DNA of 64,000 nucleotides from positions 79,700,662 to 79,764,661 of the forward strand of contig CM066043.1 of NCBI GenBank assembly GCA_033557465.1, written 5' to 3'. Positions 21,923 to 32,611 of the stretch are shown one piece after another (position 1 is the stretch's first letter; each line of letters opens with the position of its first letter). The translations under genes and the position numbers were made by a program. The DNA is from Ichthyophis bannanicus. Lineage: Eukaryota > Chordata > Amphibia > Gymnophiona > Ichthyophiidae. Under the pieces are notes generated by a model, which saw only the letters and a list, made by a program, of their open reading frames with translations, had not been told where the DNA came from and did no database searches.

Positions 21923-24180
21923 TCCTAGGGGAAGAAAGTTTGGTAGGACATTTCCTACCTACTGGGAAAGAAGAAGGCATAGAACAGCCTCTGGAAAAAG
22001 GAAAGTCAGTGGATAACTGAGTAACCTGAAGTAAAGACTCCTTGTTGAAGAGATTTTCTCCAGTGCAAGGAGTATTTCCCAGTCTTTCTTGTGCCCATTT
22101 GTCCAAGTTGGAGGCTTGAAGCCAGGCTCTACGTCGTGCCCCTATAACTATAGCAGAAGTCCTGCTAACAGACTCAAAGGAGTCTAGGGTAGCACGAGTA
22201 AGAAACCTAGAGATATGTTGAGTATGACTAACCAGTGAGGAATAGTCTGTACACCTGGGCTCTTGAAGAAAAGGAGTCAAAAGATGTAATTGCTTTGTTA
22301 CCTCCTCAAGAGATAGACCCATATAAAAAATATATGAGAGAATTCTTGCTGAAAGCATGGATGTCTGGAAGGTTTGACGTCCTAAGGCATCTAGTGTCTT
22401 AGACTCACGACCTGGCGGACAAGAAGAGTGCTTTTTATTACTCTTCACTCGCCTCATTGCTGATTCTACCACAATGGAATGATGAGGAAGTTGAGTCTTT
22501 TGAAACCCTGGAGAGGGGGTCACCTGATATAGAAGATCAGTTGCTCTAAAAGGTGGGGGTACCTTTAAAGGAGCTTCCCACATTCGTAGAAGGAGATCCT
22601 GCAAAGAATGATGCAAAGGAAGCATTATGTTCTCCTTTGCTTTGCTAGGAACAGAGAGGTATTCTGTATTCCCATGTGTAGGATCTTGTCCAGGAATAGG
22701 AATGGCAAGTGATTTTGCCATATCCAGGAGGAAAGTCTGGAAAGAAGGATCCCCAGAGGGAACTTCCCTTGGATAGGCTAGATCTGATGAAGAACTAGCA
22801 TTGGCACCGAGGGATCTATCTAAGTATATAGGAATAGAAGATCCTGAATGGTGCAGTATGGGATCCTTAGATGGTGGTCGCTGGTACTGCAGGTCAGGAC
22901 CAGCGACAGTCGGTAACAGATCGTCCATGCTAGGGATCGATTCCAAACTTGGCATCGAGGGAAGCGAGCCTGACGAGAGAAGCATGGAAGGTACCGACAA
23001 CAAAGGTAATGTGGATATCGGTACCGACTTCGGTACCGTATCTGATACCAGTGGATGAAGGCCAGCCGGTGGCAACTCTAACGTATCGGAGGAACCGAGA
23101 GTTGCGGATCCAAAGTATCGGAACCGAGCCTTCGGTACCGACGGGAGTCGGTACCCAGTCCTCCAGACTGGAGATCGATTCACGTCTGGAGGGTACTGAC
23201 GTCGGAACTAGTATTGGTGTCGGTACCGATACTGGAAAGTCGGCCTGAAGCGTATCCACCGGGCCCGTAGGTACCGAGGACACCAGATGACGATCCTTGG
23301 TGAGGAATGTTTCATCCAACACCAGTGCCGATGCCGGGGTATCGGTACCGCTCGAAGTGGATGCCACCACCGGGCATGGCTCAGGTATGTTCTGTGAGGG
23401 GTGAACCTCAGGAACAACCTGAAACCCCACACAGGCTTTGGAGGCCGAAGACTCCCACCGGGGTTTTGAAGCCAGTGGATTCTCGAGGACAAGGCCGGAG
23501 GCATCTCTATGCTGTGCATGAGAACTGCCGCTCGAGGACTGGCTAGTCTTAATAGACTGTTTTTGGGTTACCTGATCCTGTGGAAAAGAAGATATGGTCG
23601 ATGCCCTGAAGCTGGAGGGGGACCGCGTGTCGAGGGGAACTCGATGTTGAAAACTTCTTCTCACAATACTATTGCCCGAGGGCTCCGAAGGAAAATGGTC
23701 AGGACCCAAGCAGGTTAGACACCAATTGTGAGTGTTCAAAAATAAAGTTGTACCGCCACAGTTTGTACATTTCTTGGGGAAAGTGGCTGGCGGTTCCATG
23801 AAGGAAATGGAGAGGCCTAGAAGGCCTGAGTAACCGTGAGACACTAAGGAAGAAAAAATATTCCTTAAAAAGGAAAATTTTACAAGAAAAGAAAAAAGAA
23901 ACACTGGCGGTACCGGTGGCGTCGGGGAAGGCAGCCGCGACCACAAGAAAACGAAAAAATAAAAAAAGAATTTTCTGCGGTGACAGGAGGACGTCCTGCC
24001 GGCTCCGCGGAAAAACTAAAACTGAGGAGAGGCAGTTGGGAAGGCGGGAAGGCAGCACGCAGGCGTGTTGGGATGCTTCCAAAAGCTTTCTGATTGGACG
24101 CTGGGAAGCGTTCCCGCGTAGACTCCGTCGGTACTGACGTACCCATATGTGAAGACTCATTCCTGCTTGTTCCTGGAGAT

Positions 24181-25200
24181 TGGGCACGCAAACCTTCACT
24201 GCACAGCCTGGGAAGGTCCTCCTTTGGAGGGGATAGCCCCTGGGTCGATGCTTGAGAATCAGCCTAAAACCCAGAGGCAGAGAAGGAGGGCTTTCCAGGC
24301 TGATAGTGCCAGGAGTCCCGAGACCGATGGGAGTCTGACCAGCGCATCTGTGAGGAGTGAGTGGAGGCCCACTGAGAAGGGACTCCTGCCTGCTTCACAG
24401 GCTCCCTGGACCTGTTCTCTAGAAGATGGTAAGATTTTGTCTCACCCAGGTCCTTCAGCAGCTTCTCCAAAAGAGTCCCAAAGAAAATCTTCCCCTTAAA
24501 GACCCATTGGGTCAACTGGGCTTTGGAAGATGTGTCCACTGCCCAGTATCTGAGCCAGGTCTAACACCGTGTCACCATCGATGGAGTACTAAACTCTGGA
24601 TACTAGATGTGCCAGGTCGTACATGGCATCAGAAAGGAAGGCCATAACGGACTTCAAAAAAGTGGTTATATCTGGCGGAAGAGAATGAATCCACTGGTGC
24701 AGGACTTGAGAAGTCAGGCCTGCACATACCGCCAACTGAAGAACAGCAGCTGCAGCTTCAAACTGGTTCAACAACAATGAATCCACCTTTTGGTCCAGAG
24801 TATCCTTTAAAGTCAGTCCGCCTTCCACAGGTATGGTGGTCCATCTGGTAACTGCCATGACCTGCGCATACACCTTGGAAATGTCAAACCACAACACGCA
24901 CTCTTCTGGGAGAGCATACCATATACATATGCACCCTCTACCCCTTAGGCTGGGAGTCAGGGGAATCCCAAACTAGATTATGTCCTTGAAGAAGACAGTA
25001 GTGGATTTCTGCACCCCTTGCAGGGGTGGATGCACCTTTGGCTACTGCTCCGTGCCTGGAGCATTCACTAAGCTCAAGGTGGATGAGACCATGGCAATTA
25101 ATGCCACCAGTTTCTCCTGGAACAGATGGATAAATAACACCAGCCTCTTCACAATCCTCCAAAGGCAGGAGTACTTTTGTTCACATCGGAGCCTATGACC
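24181..25200 (-). pseudogene. DIRS C1 gag remnant
   Basis: Conceptual minus-strand pieces include a stretch with LVSRVYDL-type ends and SDAMYDLAHLV (24897-24589), paralleled by SDAMSDLVHLA in C2 (51621-51427). The pair supports a Gag core from an old DIRS family. The frame is broken by several stops. The region 25200-25860 leads into the right terminal repeat and carries no supported frame. Confidence 0.55.
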
Positions 25201-26049
25201 AAGACACCTGAATCCAAATCACAGTCCAAATCTCAGACAGATTTCAGCTGACCTCCACCTCCAGGCAGAACATGCGCAAGGACTGTTCGACTACCAGGTG
25301 CACAATAGTAAAAACACTATTAATGTGTCGAGAATATGGCAAGAAACCCCCACACCGTGCCAACAGTTGTCAGAGGTCCACTCCAAATTGTGCTACAGAC
25401 GAACAGAATCTGGAGCCCTCCAGGACAATGATGAGGTCAAGCCTTGGTACTCACCCCTAAAGGTCCCAGGCAGAAATCTGCGCTGGGCTCAGTTCTACTC
25501 TCCTGAAACTGTTACTCTGCTTTGCAGACACTGTGTTTAAGGTGGCTAGCAGGCAGATTCCTGACAACTTTCTGCAATCTTCGGGAGAGAGCAGAGGGGA
25601 CAGAGGAGAAGGGAGGGAGCATAACATTTGCATGAGGCTGTTAACTCTTCCAGTCCTTCTATATCCTTCCAATTTCTGGCTGCTCAACAGGCTCTTATCA
25701 TAAAAGTGTGGAGCTGAACCAATTTCCCCTCCTTCTATGGCTAACTGAAAGACCAGAGTCTAGTGGAGCCTCCCACGTCACATTCAAGTGAGGTGGTCAC
25801 CCTCAAGGTGGTCATTCACAAGCATTTAAATCTATTCCTCTCAATTTTCTTCAGTGTGGAAAAATTCCATCCACCATCTGCTGGAGACAAAGAAATACTG
25901 AAAAGAACTGAACGGTGGCTGAGGTGGACAGAGGCATGGGAGTGATGTCATTGAAACCTAGGCTTTTCATTGGTTCTTTGCCTCCAACATCCTTTTGATA
26001 GGGGAACACAATCCACTTGTCTGGACTGGTCTAGCAGGATGATATAGAA

Positions 26050-26510
26050 CAGATTACTGCAGATTACGGCAACTCCTTAATGGCTGGTATTTCACAAATA
26101 AATTAATGAGAGATTTCAACTCATTCAAAATACAGCCATAAAACTTCACAACGCAAAGAGAACAAACCACGTAACTCCATTGTTTTATGAGCAACACTGG
26201 CTTCTTCTTGTATGTAGAATCAAATTCAAAATTCTCTTACTGACTCACAAGGCCTTCTTTTCTGGCCTTCCAACACACCTCCATTCACAGCTTGTTCCTT
26301 ATTATCCCTCTCAAACATTACGTTCGGCTAACCAAGATCTTAGCTACTCCATCAATAAAGACTCTGCATTTGGAAATAAACAGGTCTAGCCTTCTACATC
26401 ACAGCTCCCCAACCTTTGGAATGCTCTTCCGGCAGAACTTTGATTTGAATCCTCTTAAAGAAAATTTAAAACAGGCCTAAACACCTGGCTCTTCGGACAT
26501 GCTGGGGGTG
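26050..26510 (+). pseudogene. L2 LINE ORF2, C-terminal segment 3
   Basis: This continues the L2 after the DIRS C1 insertion. TPLFYEQHWLLLVCRIKFK and ILLLTHKAFFSGLP correspond to the L2 C-terminal region that follows RT. The last recognisable codons end near 26500 (TWLF). One or two stops and frameshifts are present. Confidence 0.7.
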
Positions 26511-27440
26511 ATAGGGTACAGCGATTACAGCATTTGGAACAAAAGTGGATTTTTCGTTTGCGCACAGTGGTGCCCCAGGGTCTGAATTTGGAAATCGATT
26601 GGTGGAGTTTAGTATGACTCATTTGAAGAGCTGGGAGTGTTATAAGAGAATGATTGGTTGAAGTGGCTGTCAACATATGTTAATATCTTCAGAGAGAATC
26701 TGAATGGCTTGGTATCAATTGACGTCAGAGAGATTTCCCTATATGAATGATATGAAGATGGCGATAAGGTATTCAGCCAGAAGGGAGCCTGATGAAGGAT
26801 CGAGAGGATTTGACGATCTGAACATAGTGCTATGTAGCTGTTGCTAGTGGCTTGTGCTGTTGAATTTCGATGCCATTTACGAGAAATGTGAAAAGTGATG
26901 GCAGAAGTGTGAAGTGGAATTGGGAGAGAGACTGCAGACACCGCGGGACTATCAAAAGGAAAAAAACGTGAGTAATAGCAGTTTGATAAACCTGTTGCAG
27001 GTGTCGGTGAATCTTGATGCCATTAAGGTGGCTGGAACCAATTGCAATTTAGAAGTGATCACAGAGTGTGAGTCCCCTTGGGTCTTTCACCGGTGTGGTG
27101 AAAGTGAGTTAGGTTTTAGCTCATTAAAACGAATAAAATGGATGCATTGCTGCAGGAGGGTTGATTCTCTCAAGGCAATTTGTCCGACAAAAAAGTGTTC
27201 CTAGTTATAAGTTTTCATTAGAGGTATGGATGGGGATGAGTATTTTTTGAATGAGATGATTTGATTCCCCGGGTTAATTTTTTAGTTTTCATTATCAGTG
27301 GCTATTCATTTAGACTACTTTTTTCTGTATTTTAGTACCCCTCATGTGGCTCAGATGTATGTTTGTCTCTGGCTGATATAGTTGTTCCATGCTATATCCT
27401 AACCTTTTGTCTGTCTCTTGGAAGTACAGATGTTTGTGTG
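26511..27440. other. Unexplained sequence before the L2 tail
   Basis: About 900 bp between the L2 C-terminus and its probable 3' tail. I see no open frame with recognisable motifs, no terminal repeats and no SINE boxes. It may be a long 3' UTR or an old unrecognised insertion. Confidence 0.4.
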
Positions 27441-27540
27441 CTGCATGCTTTTCTGTTCCTGGTATCCTTAGCTCATATTGTGAACTGCTAAGATGCCTCG
27501 GCCGTAGCAATATAAAAAAAACTGCAAATAAATATACATA

Positions 27541-28206
27541 CTTAACTTGGCTGTGAAAAAAAAATGATCTCTCTCGACAGGGCTAGAAATACAAATGTGG
27601 TTCCATGTGCAACATTTCACTTTGTCCCAATGAAGATGGCTCAAAAGTTGCTCCTTAAGTGTTCAAACTGCCGTTATCACTTTTTTGCCAGCATAAAGTT
27701 GACGTTCAAGGTTTTAATCAAAATATGCAAGAATGAATGGGAGCTTGTTCCTCCAGGAGTAGAGAAACATACACTGGAACTGCTATTGGAATATATGATT
27801 GATAGCAGAAGTGCTTTGAAAGAACTTAATATTCAGATCAATACAAGTTTGATTCTTTTTTTTTCCTGACAGGTCATCATTATTCTTGTTTCCATTCTAC
27901 TATTGACTACCTGCAGGAGCAGTGTGCTTTTTCTAAAGACAGAATAGTTTGGTTTGTAAACAAAAAATTGGATGACACTATGTTGCCACTGATCTCTGTA
28001 GAAAATTACAAAATCTACGCCATCCACTGCATGTCCCTTTTTTTTTTTTAAGACTACTTCACCACGACAATACATCCCCTTGAAATCTTCGATGTGATTA
28101 AGTTTTGACGCTTCACAAACTATCACGGTTTGTAGATCTCACTTGGGTGATTATACTTTTTCTCACAAATGAGGAAAATCAGATATGAAAAAGCTACAAG
28201 AGGCAA
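27541..28206 (+). other. Unrecognised stretch with a 101-codon open frame
   Basis: An open frame from the ATG at 27564 to 27869 reads a Lys/Leu-rich protein (SIKLTFKVLIKICKNEWEL in its centre). A second open stretch in another frame (about 27880-28050) contains a DDTMLPLISVENYKIYAIH-like run. I do not recognise either. No clear splice sites or repeat ends bound it. It could be an old pseudogene or transposon fragment. The segment ends at DIRS A2. Confidence 0.25.
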
Positions 28207-28473
28207 AGAGTAGTTACTCACCTGTAACAGGTGTTCTCCAGGAGCAGCAGGAATCAGTCCTCACATATGGGTGTCATCGGCGCCGATGAAGCCCCAGCGG
28301 AGCATTTCCCCAGCTTTCCATGAAAGCCTTTGGGAATGCAGGCACGCATGCGCGGTTCCCTTCCCGCCTAAAGGTGCCATCTTACCTCAGTCAAATGACA
28401 TAGTCAAGAACAGCACACAAAAATGAAAAAGAAACTATGTACAACTGCAACTCCAAGGGGAGGAGGGAGGGTT

Positions 28474-28577
28474 GTGAGGACTGATTCCTGCTGCTCCTGG
28501 AGAACACCTGTTACAGGTGAGTAACTACTCTTTCTCCAGGACCAAGCAGGAAGTCAGTCCTCACATATGGGTGACTC
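28474..28577. repeat. DIRS A2 internal complementary region
   Basis: The first half, from TGTGAGGACTGATTCCTG, is the complement of the left terminus at 28207-28265. The second half, from TTCTCCAGGACCAAGCAGG, is the complement of the right terminus ending at 38804. It has the same layout as in A1. Confidence 0.9.
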
Positions 28578-28698
28578 CCTAGCTCTGGGCTACGAGGAAC
28601 CCAGGCTGAACAAGAGGACTCCCTCTAGTCCCAGCTGCAAAGAAAGGCTTTTCAAGGACACAACCTCCACCGGTAGCCCAACAGAGGGCAGGAGTTGC

Positions 28699-29880
28699 CT
28701 AAACCTCAAAGAGATTCCGGAGTACTGCCTGGCCAAAAGCACTGTCCCTACGGGACTCCCTCTCCAGGCAGTAATGGGCCGCAAACGTCTGGCTTGAAGA
28801 CCAAGTTGCAGCCTTGCAGATGTCTACCAAGGGCACAGAGCGGAGATGAGCCACTGAGGCAGCCATTGCCCTGACATGGTGGGCCGTGACCCTACCCTGC
28901 AAAGGAAGGTCAGCCGCCTTATAAGCCCAGGTGATACAGTCAGCTACCCAGATGGACAAGGTACGCTTGGACACAGCCAACCCCAACTTATTGGGGTCAA
29001 AGGATACGAAGAGCTGAGTAGCCCTTCTATGCCCCTGCGTACGGTCAAGGTAGAAGGATAAGGCCCTCCTACAGTCCAGGGTATGCAGAACTGCTTCAGC
29101 CTGGCTTGCATGAGGCCTAGGGAAGAATGTTGGAAGAACCACCTCCTGATTGAGGTGGAAAGAGGAGACGACCTTTGGGAGGAACTTTGGGTGAGTCCTG
29201 AGGACTACCCTGTTCCTATAAATCCTGGTGTAAGGCCTGGCACAGACCAGGGCCTGAAGCTCACTTACTCGCCTAGCCGAGGTAAGGGTTATCAGAAAGA
29301 GGGTCTTCCAGGAGAGGAAGTGTAGTGGACAAGTAGCCATCGGCTCAAAAGGAGGGCGAGTCAGTTGCTGCAAGACCACATTCAGCTCCCACTCAGGGGC
29401 AGGAGGACGGATGGGAGGCTTGAGCAAAAGCAAGCCCCTGAGAAAGCGGGACACCAAGAGGTGACCAGATAGAGACTGTCCCTCTACCCATGAGTGGTGA
29501 GCTGCTAGAGCTGAGAGGTGTACCCGAACAGAATTGGACTTAAGTCCCTGATTAGATAAGTGCAGTAAGTACTGAAGAGCTACTGGCAAAGTACAGGAGA
29601 AAGGATCCTCTGTATGCAGGTGACCCCACACAGAAAACCTCTTCCACTTGAGAGCATAGGTTTTCCTAGTGGACTGTTTCCTAGAGGCTAGGATAACCTC
29701 CTCAACTTCCTGAGGCAGGCCCCAAGGAGCCAAAACTACCCTTGCAGCCTCCAGGCCATCAAACTGAGAGACTTGAGATTGGGGTGCAGAAGGGAACCCT
29801 GGTCCTGCGTGAGAAGGTCGGGTTGCAACCCCAGAGGTAGTGGAGGATCCACTGCCAGTTGAAGCAGAAGAAGAAACCAA
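28699..29880 (-). CDS. DIRS A2 tyrosine recombinase, intact frame
   Basis: The only uninterrupted recombinase in the window. In order: the core-binding helix SRKQSTRKTYALKW, TSARRVSELQAL with the box I Arg, HHVRAMAAS fitting HxxR, and TFAAHYC with the nucleophile Tyr, ending with LRNLFEV at 28699. The catalytic Arg, His, Arg and Tyr are all present. The frame is open upstream to 30675 over the RT-RNase H gene, where it is a shadow; the functional start probably lies shortly before PSAPQSQVSQFDGLE near 29870. The enzyme would join a circular cDNA to chromosomal DNA without target duplication. Confidence 0.85.
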   Translation of the reverse strand: MVSSSASTGSGSSTTSGVATRPSHAGPGFPSAPQSQVSQFDGLEAARVVLAPWGLPQEVEEVILASRKQSTRKTYALKWKRFSVWGHLHTEDPFSCTLPVALQYLLHLSNQGLKSNSVRVHLSALAAHHSWVEGQSLSGHLLVSRFLRGLLLLKPPIRPPAPEWELNVVLQQLTRPPFEPMATCPLHFLSWKTLFLITLTSARRVSELQALVCARPYTRIYRNRVVLRTHPKFLPKVVSSFHLNQEVVLPTFFPRPHASQAEAVLHTLDCRRALSFYLDRTQGHRRATQLFVSFDPNKLGLAVSKRTLSIWVADCITWAYKAADLPLQGRVTAHHVRAMAASVAHLRSVPLVDICKAATWSSSQTFAAHYCLERESRRDSAFGQAVLRNLFEV

Positions 29881-31571
29881 GGCTGTCTCGGCCACCTGGG
29901 AGCTACCAGCAGGACTGAGGCCTTGTCCTGGAGAATCTTGAATAGGGTTCGGGCCACCAAGGGCGTGGGAGGAAACGCATAGAGGAGGCCCTGAGACCAA
30001 GATATCAGAAAAGCATCCGCTGCTATCCACAGAGGATGTGGTTGCCTGGAGCAGAACTTTGGCAGTTGCTTGTTGATGGGGCTGGCAAAGAGATCCATCA
30101 GAGGGAGACCCCATTTCAGGAAGATCCTCTGAACTACTGAAGGATGCAGTTGCCACTCGTGGGGCTGCAGTATCCTGCTCAATCTGTCTGCCAGGTAGTT
30201 GTCCTGGCCTGGAAGGTACACAGCCCTGAGGAGCATGTTGTGCTTGAGGGCAAAAGAACAAAGGTCCTGAGCTTCCCGACAAAAGATCCAGGACCCAGTT
30301 CCGCCCTGTTTGTTCACATAAAACATGGCAACTTGGTTGTCTGTCTGAATCAGGACAGACTATTGAGCTAGGGTAGGAGTGAAAGCTTTGAGTGCTAATC
30401 GAATAGCTCTGAGTTCTAGGAGATTGATCTGCTGTGCAGCCTCCCAGGGAGACCACAGACCCTGGGTGCACTTGCCCAGACAATGCGCTCCCCAGCCTTG
30501 CAGGGAGGCATCTGTTGTGAGAATCACTGTGTAACCTGGAATCTGAAAGGGCACCGCTTTCAGCAGATTGGGTGGGTGTAGCCACCAGCTGAGGGAGTGC
30601 AGAAATGGTTTGGACACCCTTATCCTGTCTCTGAGGCTGCCAGTGGCCTGTGACCACTGAGTCCGAAGGCACCACTGTGCAGGTCTCATATGGAGCCTGG
30701 CATTGGGGGTCACATGTACTGTCGAAGCCATGTGGCCGAGAAGCCTCAGGCAGAGTCTGGCGGAGACCAGGGACCTGCTGAGAAACTGATTTGCCAAGGT
30801 CATCAACCGTTGGGCCCTGTCTGCTGGCAAGAAAGCCTTTGCCAGCAGAGAGTCCAGCCTTGCTCCTATGAACTCTAAGTTTTGGGAAGGGAGCAAAGTG
30901 GACTTTGCGAAGTTTATGACAAACCCCAGGCGTTGTAGAAGAGCAATGGTCCTGAGGGTGGCTTGATTGGCCTCCTGACCTGTCTGACCCCTGATGAGCC
31001 AGTCATCCAGATAGGGGAAGACAAAGATGCCCTGATTTCTCAGGTAGGCCGCCACCACTGCTAAGCACTTTGTAAAGACTCTGGGGGAGGAGGTGAGGCC
31101 GAAAGGCAGCACTCTGTACTGATAATGGTTTCCTCCCACAATGAACCTGAGGTACTTTCTGTGGTCTGGATGAATGAGGATGTGAGTGTACGCATCCTTT
31201 AGATCTAAGGAGCATAGCCAATCTCCCTGCTGGAGGTAGGGCAGAAGGGTTCCAAGAGTAAGCATCTTGAACTTTTCCTTCACTAGGAACTTGTTGAGGT
31301 TCCTGAGGTCCAGAATGGGTCGAAGGCCACCGGTTCTTTTGGGCACCAGGAAATACCTGGAGTAGAATCCGTGACCTTGTAAGTGGGGAGGCACAGGCTC
31401 CACCGCCCTGTCCAACAACAGACCCTGAAGCTCCTGACGGAGAAGGTCTGTGTGTAGAGGAGGCCTTGGAGGCTCCCCTGGAAAATATGGGGGTGGCAGT
31501 TGGTGGAAATGGAGGGCATATCCCCTGTGGATGATGTCCAGCACCCAACTGTCTCCGGTGATAAGGGCCAC
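29736..31571 (-). pseudogene. DIRS A2 RT-RNase H with one nonsense codon
   Basis: The frame runs from the ATG at 31571 through RT (KRTGGLRPILDL, LCSLDLKDAYTHI, PFGLTSSPRVF, FPYLDDWLIRG with the YLDD catalytic pair) and RNase H (TTDASLQGWG, ELRAIRLAL, TDNQVAMFYVN) to TGA after AWRLQG at 29736. A TAG at 30362-30360 interrupts it between the second and third RNase H motifs; A1 has CAG there, so this is a C-to-T nonsense change. Where A1 has its TAG (6249), A2 has CAG. The upstream frame continues toward gag. Confidence 0.87.
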
Positions 31572-32039
31572 TGGTGGGCAAAGAGACCTCCTGTGCAGGG
31601 TTGGGAGAGCAGTGGAGGAGAGGCTATGCTCAAGGAGTCAAAAGCCCCCACCCTGCTGAGTGGTAGCAGGGGCCTGAGGCTTGGGGGTCCTCTGCCTACA
31701 GGGCCCATTACCCTGGCCCTTGGCTTGCTGACCCTGGGGGGCAGCTTGGGCAGCCTGATATTGTGGGTACTGTTTGTAGGCAGCGCCCTTCCTCGGGTAA
31801 AAGGGCTTTTTACCCGAGCCCTTCTTTTTATGAGAAGGGGCAGAGGTCTTCGACAGCCTTGTCCAGGTGAGGTGGAGGACTTGAAGGACTAGAAAGGGGT
31901 ACTGTTAATTCTGGAGAGAAATCTGCAACTGTGAGTATATACTTCTGGTAATTTCCTAAAAAGAATTCTTTGTATTAAAGCTACTTAATCTGTGAACCCA
32001 CTGTTTTTTGTTGGATCAGTTAGGGCCTAGTAGCAGCAA

Positions 32040-32290
32040 TTAAAGTTTGAATTTAAAACACAGAGGAGAGCTTTCTGGTTACATTTCATACCCAGCAGAG
32101 AGCTTGTAGTTTAAATTTAATAGTCACTCAGGGCCAAGTAACAGCAAAGTACTTTTAGTTTAAATTTAACACACAGAAGAGAGCTTTCTGGTTAAATTTA
32201 GTACCCAGCAGAGAGCTTGTAGTTTAAATTTCATAAGAAGTTAGAGCCTAGCAGCAGCTAAGAGCTATAATTTAAATCAAATAAGAATTT
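32040..32290. repeat. Imperfect tandem repeats in the CR1 5' UTR
   Basis: A unit of about 110 bp containing GAGAGCTTTCTGGTTA and CAGCAGAGAGCTTGTAG occurs about twice (near 32066 and 32175), with a third partial unit after it. Repeated 5' UTR units are common LINE promoters; regulatory function here is inference. Confidence 0.7.
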
Positions 32291-32611
32291 AGCTTACCTT
32301 AGCAGCACAAGACAGGGTACTGTGTAGCAGCCCTCTTTTAATAAGTGTTATTTCCCTCCCTCCCTCCCCACACCCACCCTCCCCTGGGATAATCATAGCT
32401 TTATAGGTACTTACACATCTTAAAAGACAGGAGGTGCTTTCAGGTGAAGCTTATTACCCAAATCAGTCATACACTAAGGACCTGAGATTAATTAAGCTTC
32501 AGGTGAACAAGGTATATTAAACGTATTAGGTACAGTTTTATTGGTATAAATACCCATAGCAACCCCTAGTAAGTAAGAACTTAAAGATCTAGACACAAAC
32601 TTAAAACTAAG

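Larger units (their letters stand above)
19350..23799 (-). pseudogene. DIRS B1 gag, split by a hAT transposon
   Basis: The start is the ATG at 23799 (MEPPATFPKKC, matching the start in B2). N-terminal Cys pairs (CTNCGG, CLTCLGPDH) resemble the family A knuckle. A long Ser/Pro-rich linker built on repeated GGTACCGA-type DNA follows. The core is SPGFQKTQLPHHSIVVES with AMRRVKS, the LAP2-alpha-like block. A frameshift lies in the linker (around 22930-23180). The hAT at 19481-21922 interrupts the C-terminus after CPTKLSS; the last 40 or so codons continue at about 19472-19350. No RT frame follows, unlike family A. Confidence 0.82.
12934..24180 (-). mobile_element. DIRS B1, gag-only element with two nested DNA transposons
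   Basis: The termini are AGCACAGTTACTTACC at 12934 and the inverse-type end CCTGCTTGTTCCTGGAGAT at 24180. The internal complementary region is at about 13206-13310. Without the two inserted DNA transposons the element is about 5.0 kb. It encodes gag only (23799 down to about 19350). Between the complementary region and the gag 3' end is non-coding sequence (13310-15397 plus 19242-19350) that aligns by eye with the same region in B2 and shows no RT or recombinase motifs. It is inserted in DIRS C1 between its RT and gag regions. Confidence 0.88.
9378..26049 (-). mobile_element. DIRS retrotransposon C1 (old, interrupted)
   Basis: This is an older DIRS family. The right terminus ends with CTGGTCTAGCAGGATGATAT and continues to 26049. 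The left end (9378 on) is inverse to about 25860-25960 and is truncated by some 90 bp. The internal complementary region lies at about 9640-9740. Recombinase remnants are at 9702-10380, RT-RNase H remnants at 10668-12928 and gag remnants at 24181-25200, all minus strand. DIRS B1 interrupts it between RT and gag, and a hAT MITE sits in the RNase H region. Decay is much heavier than in families A and B. The flanks are the two halves of one L2 LINE. Confidence 0.85.
2160..27540 (+). mobile_element. L2-clade LINE split by about 22 kb of nested insertions
   Basis: Three separated pieces read colinearly as one L2-type LINE on the plus strand: 2290-3020, 8779-9377 and 26050-26510, with a probable tail at 27440-27540. 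Piece 1 decodes (with frameshifts) to the RT stretch containing YRPIS and ending FDIIDYTRLLNQIHDSGI. Piece 2 resumes with the SYLSDQ region and runs through the post-RT segment ending IHALVINK. Piece 3 resumes with a YC...LL motif, then RTNHVTPLFYEQHWL and KILLLTHKAFF, the usual L2 C-terminal end. The gaps are exactly occupied by DIRS A1 and DIRS C1. The tail carries a GTGAACTGCT...AAATAAATA pattern typical of L2 3' ends. About 900 bp between 26515 and 27430 is unexplained. Confidence 0.75.
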
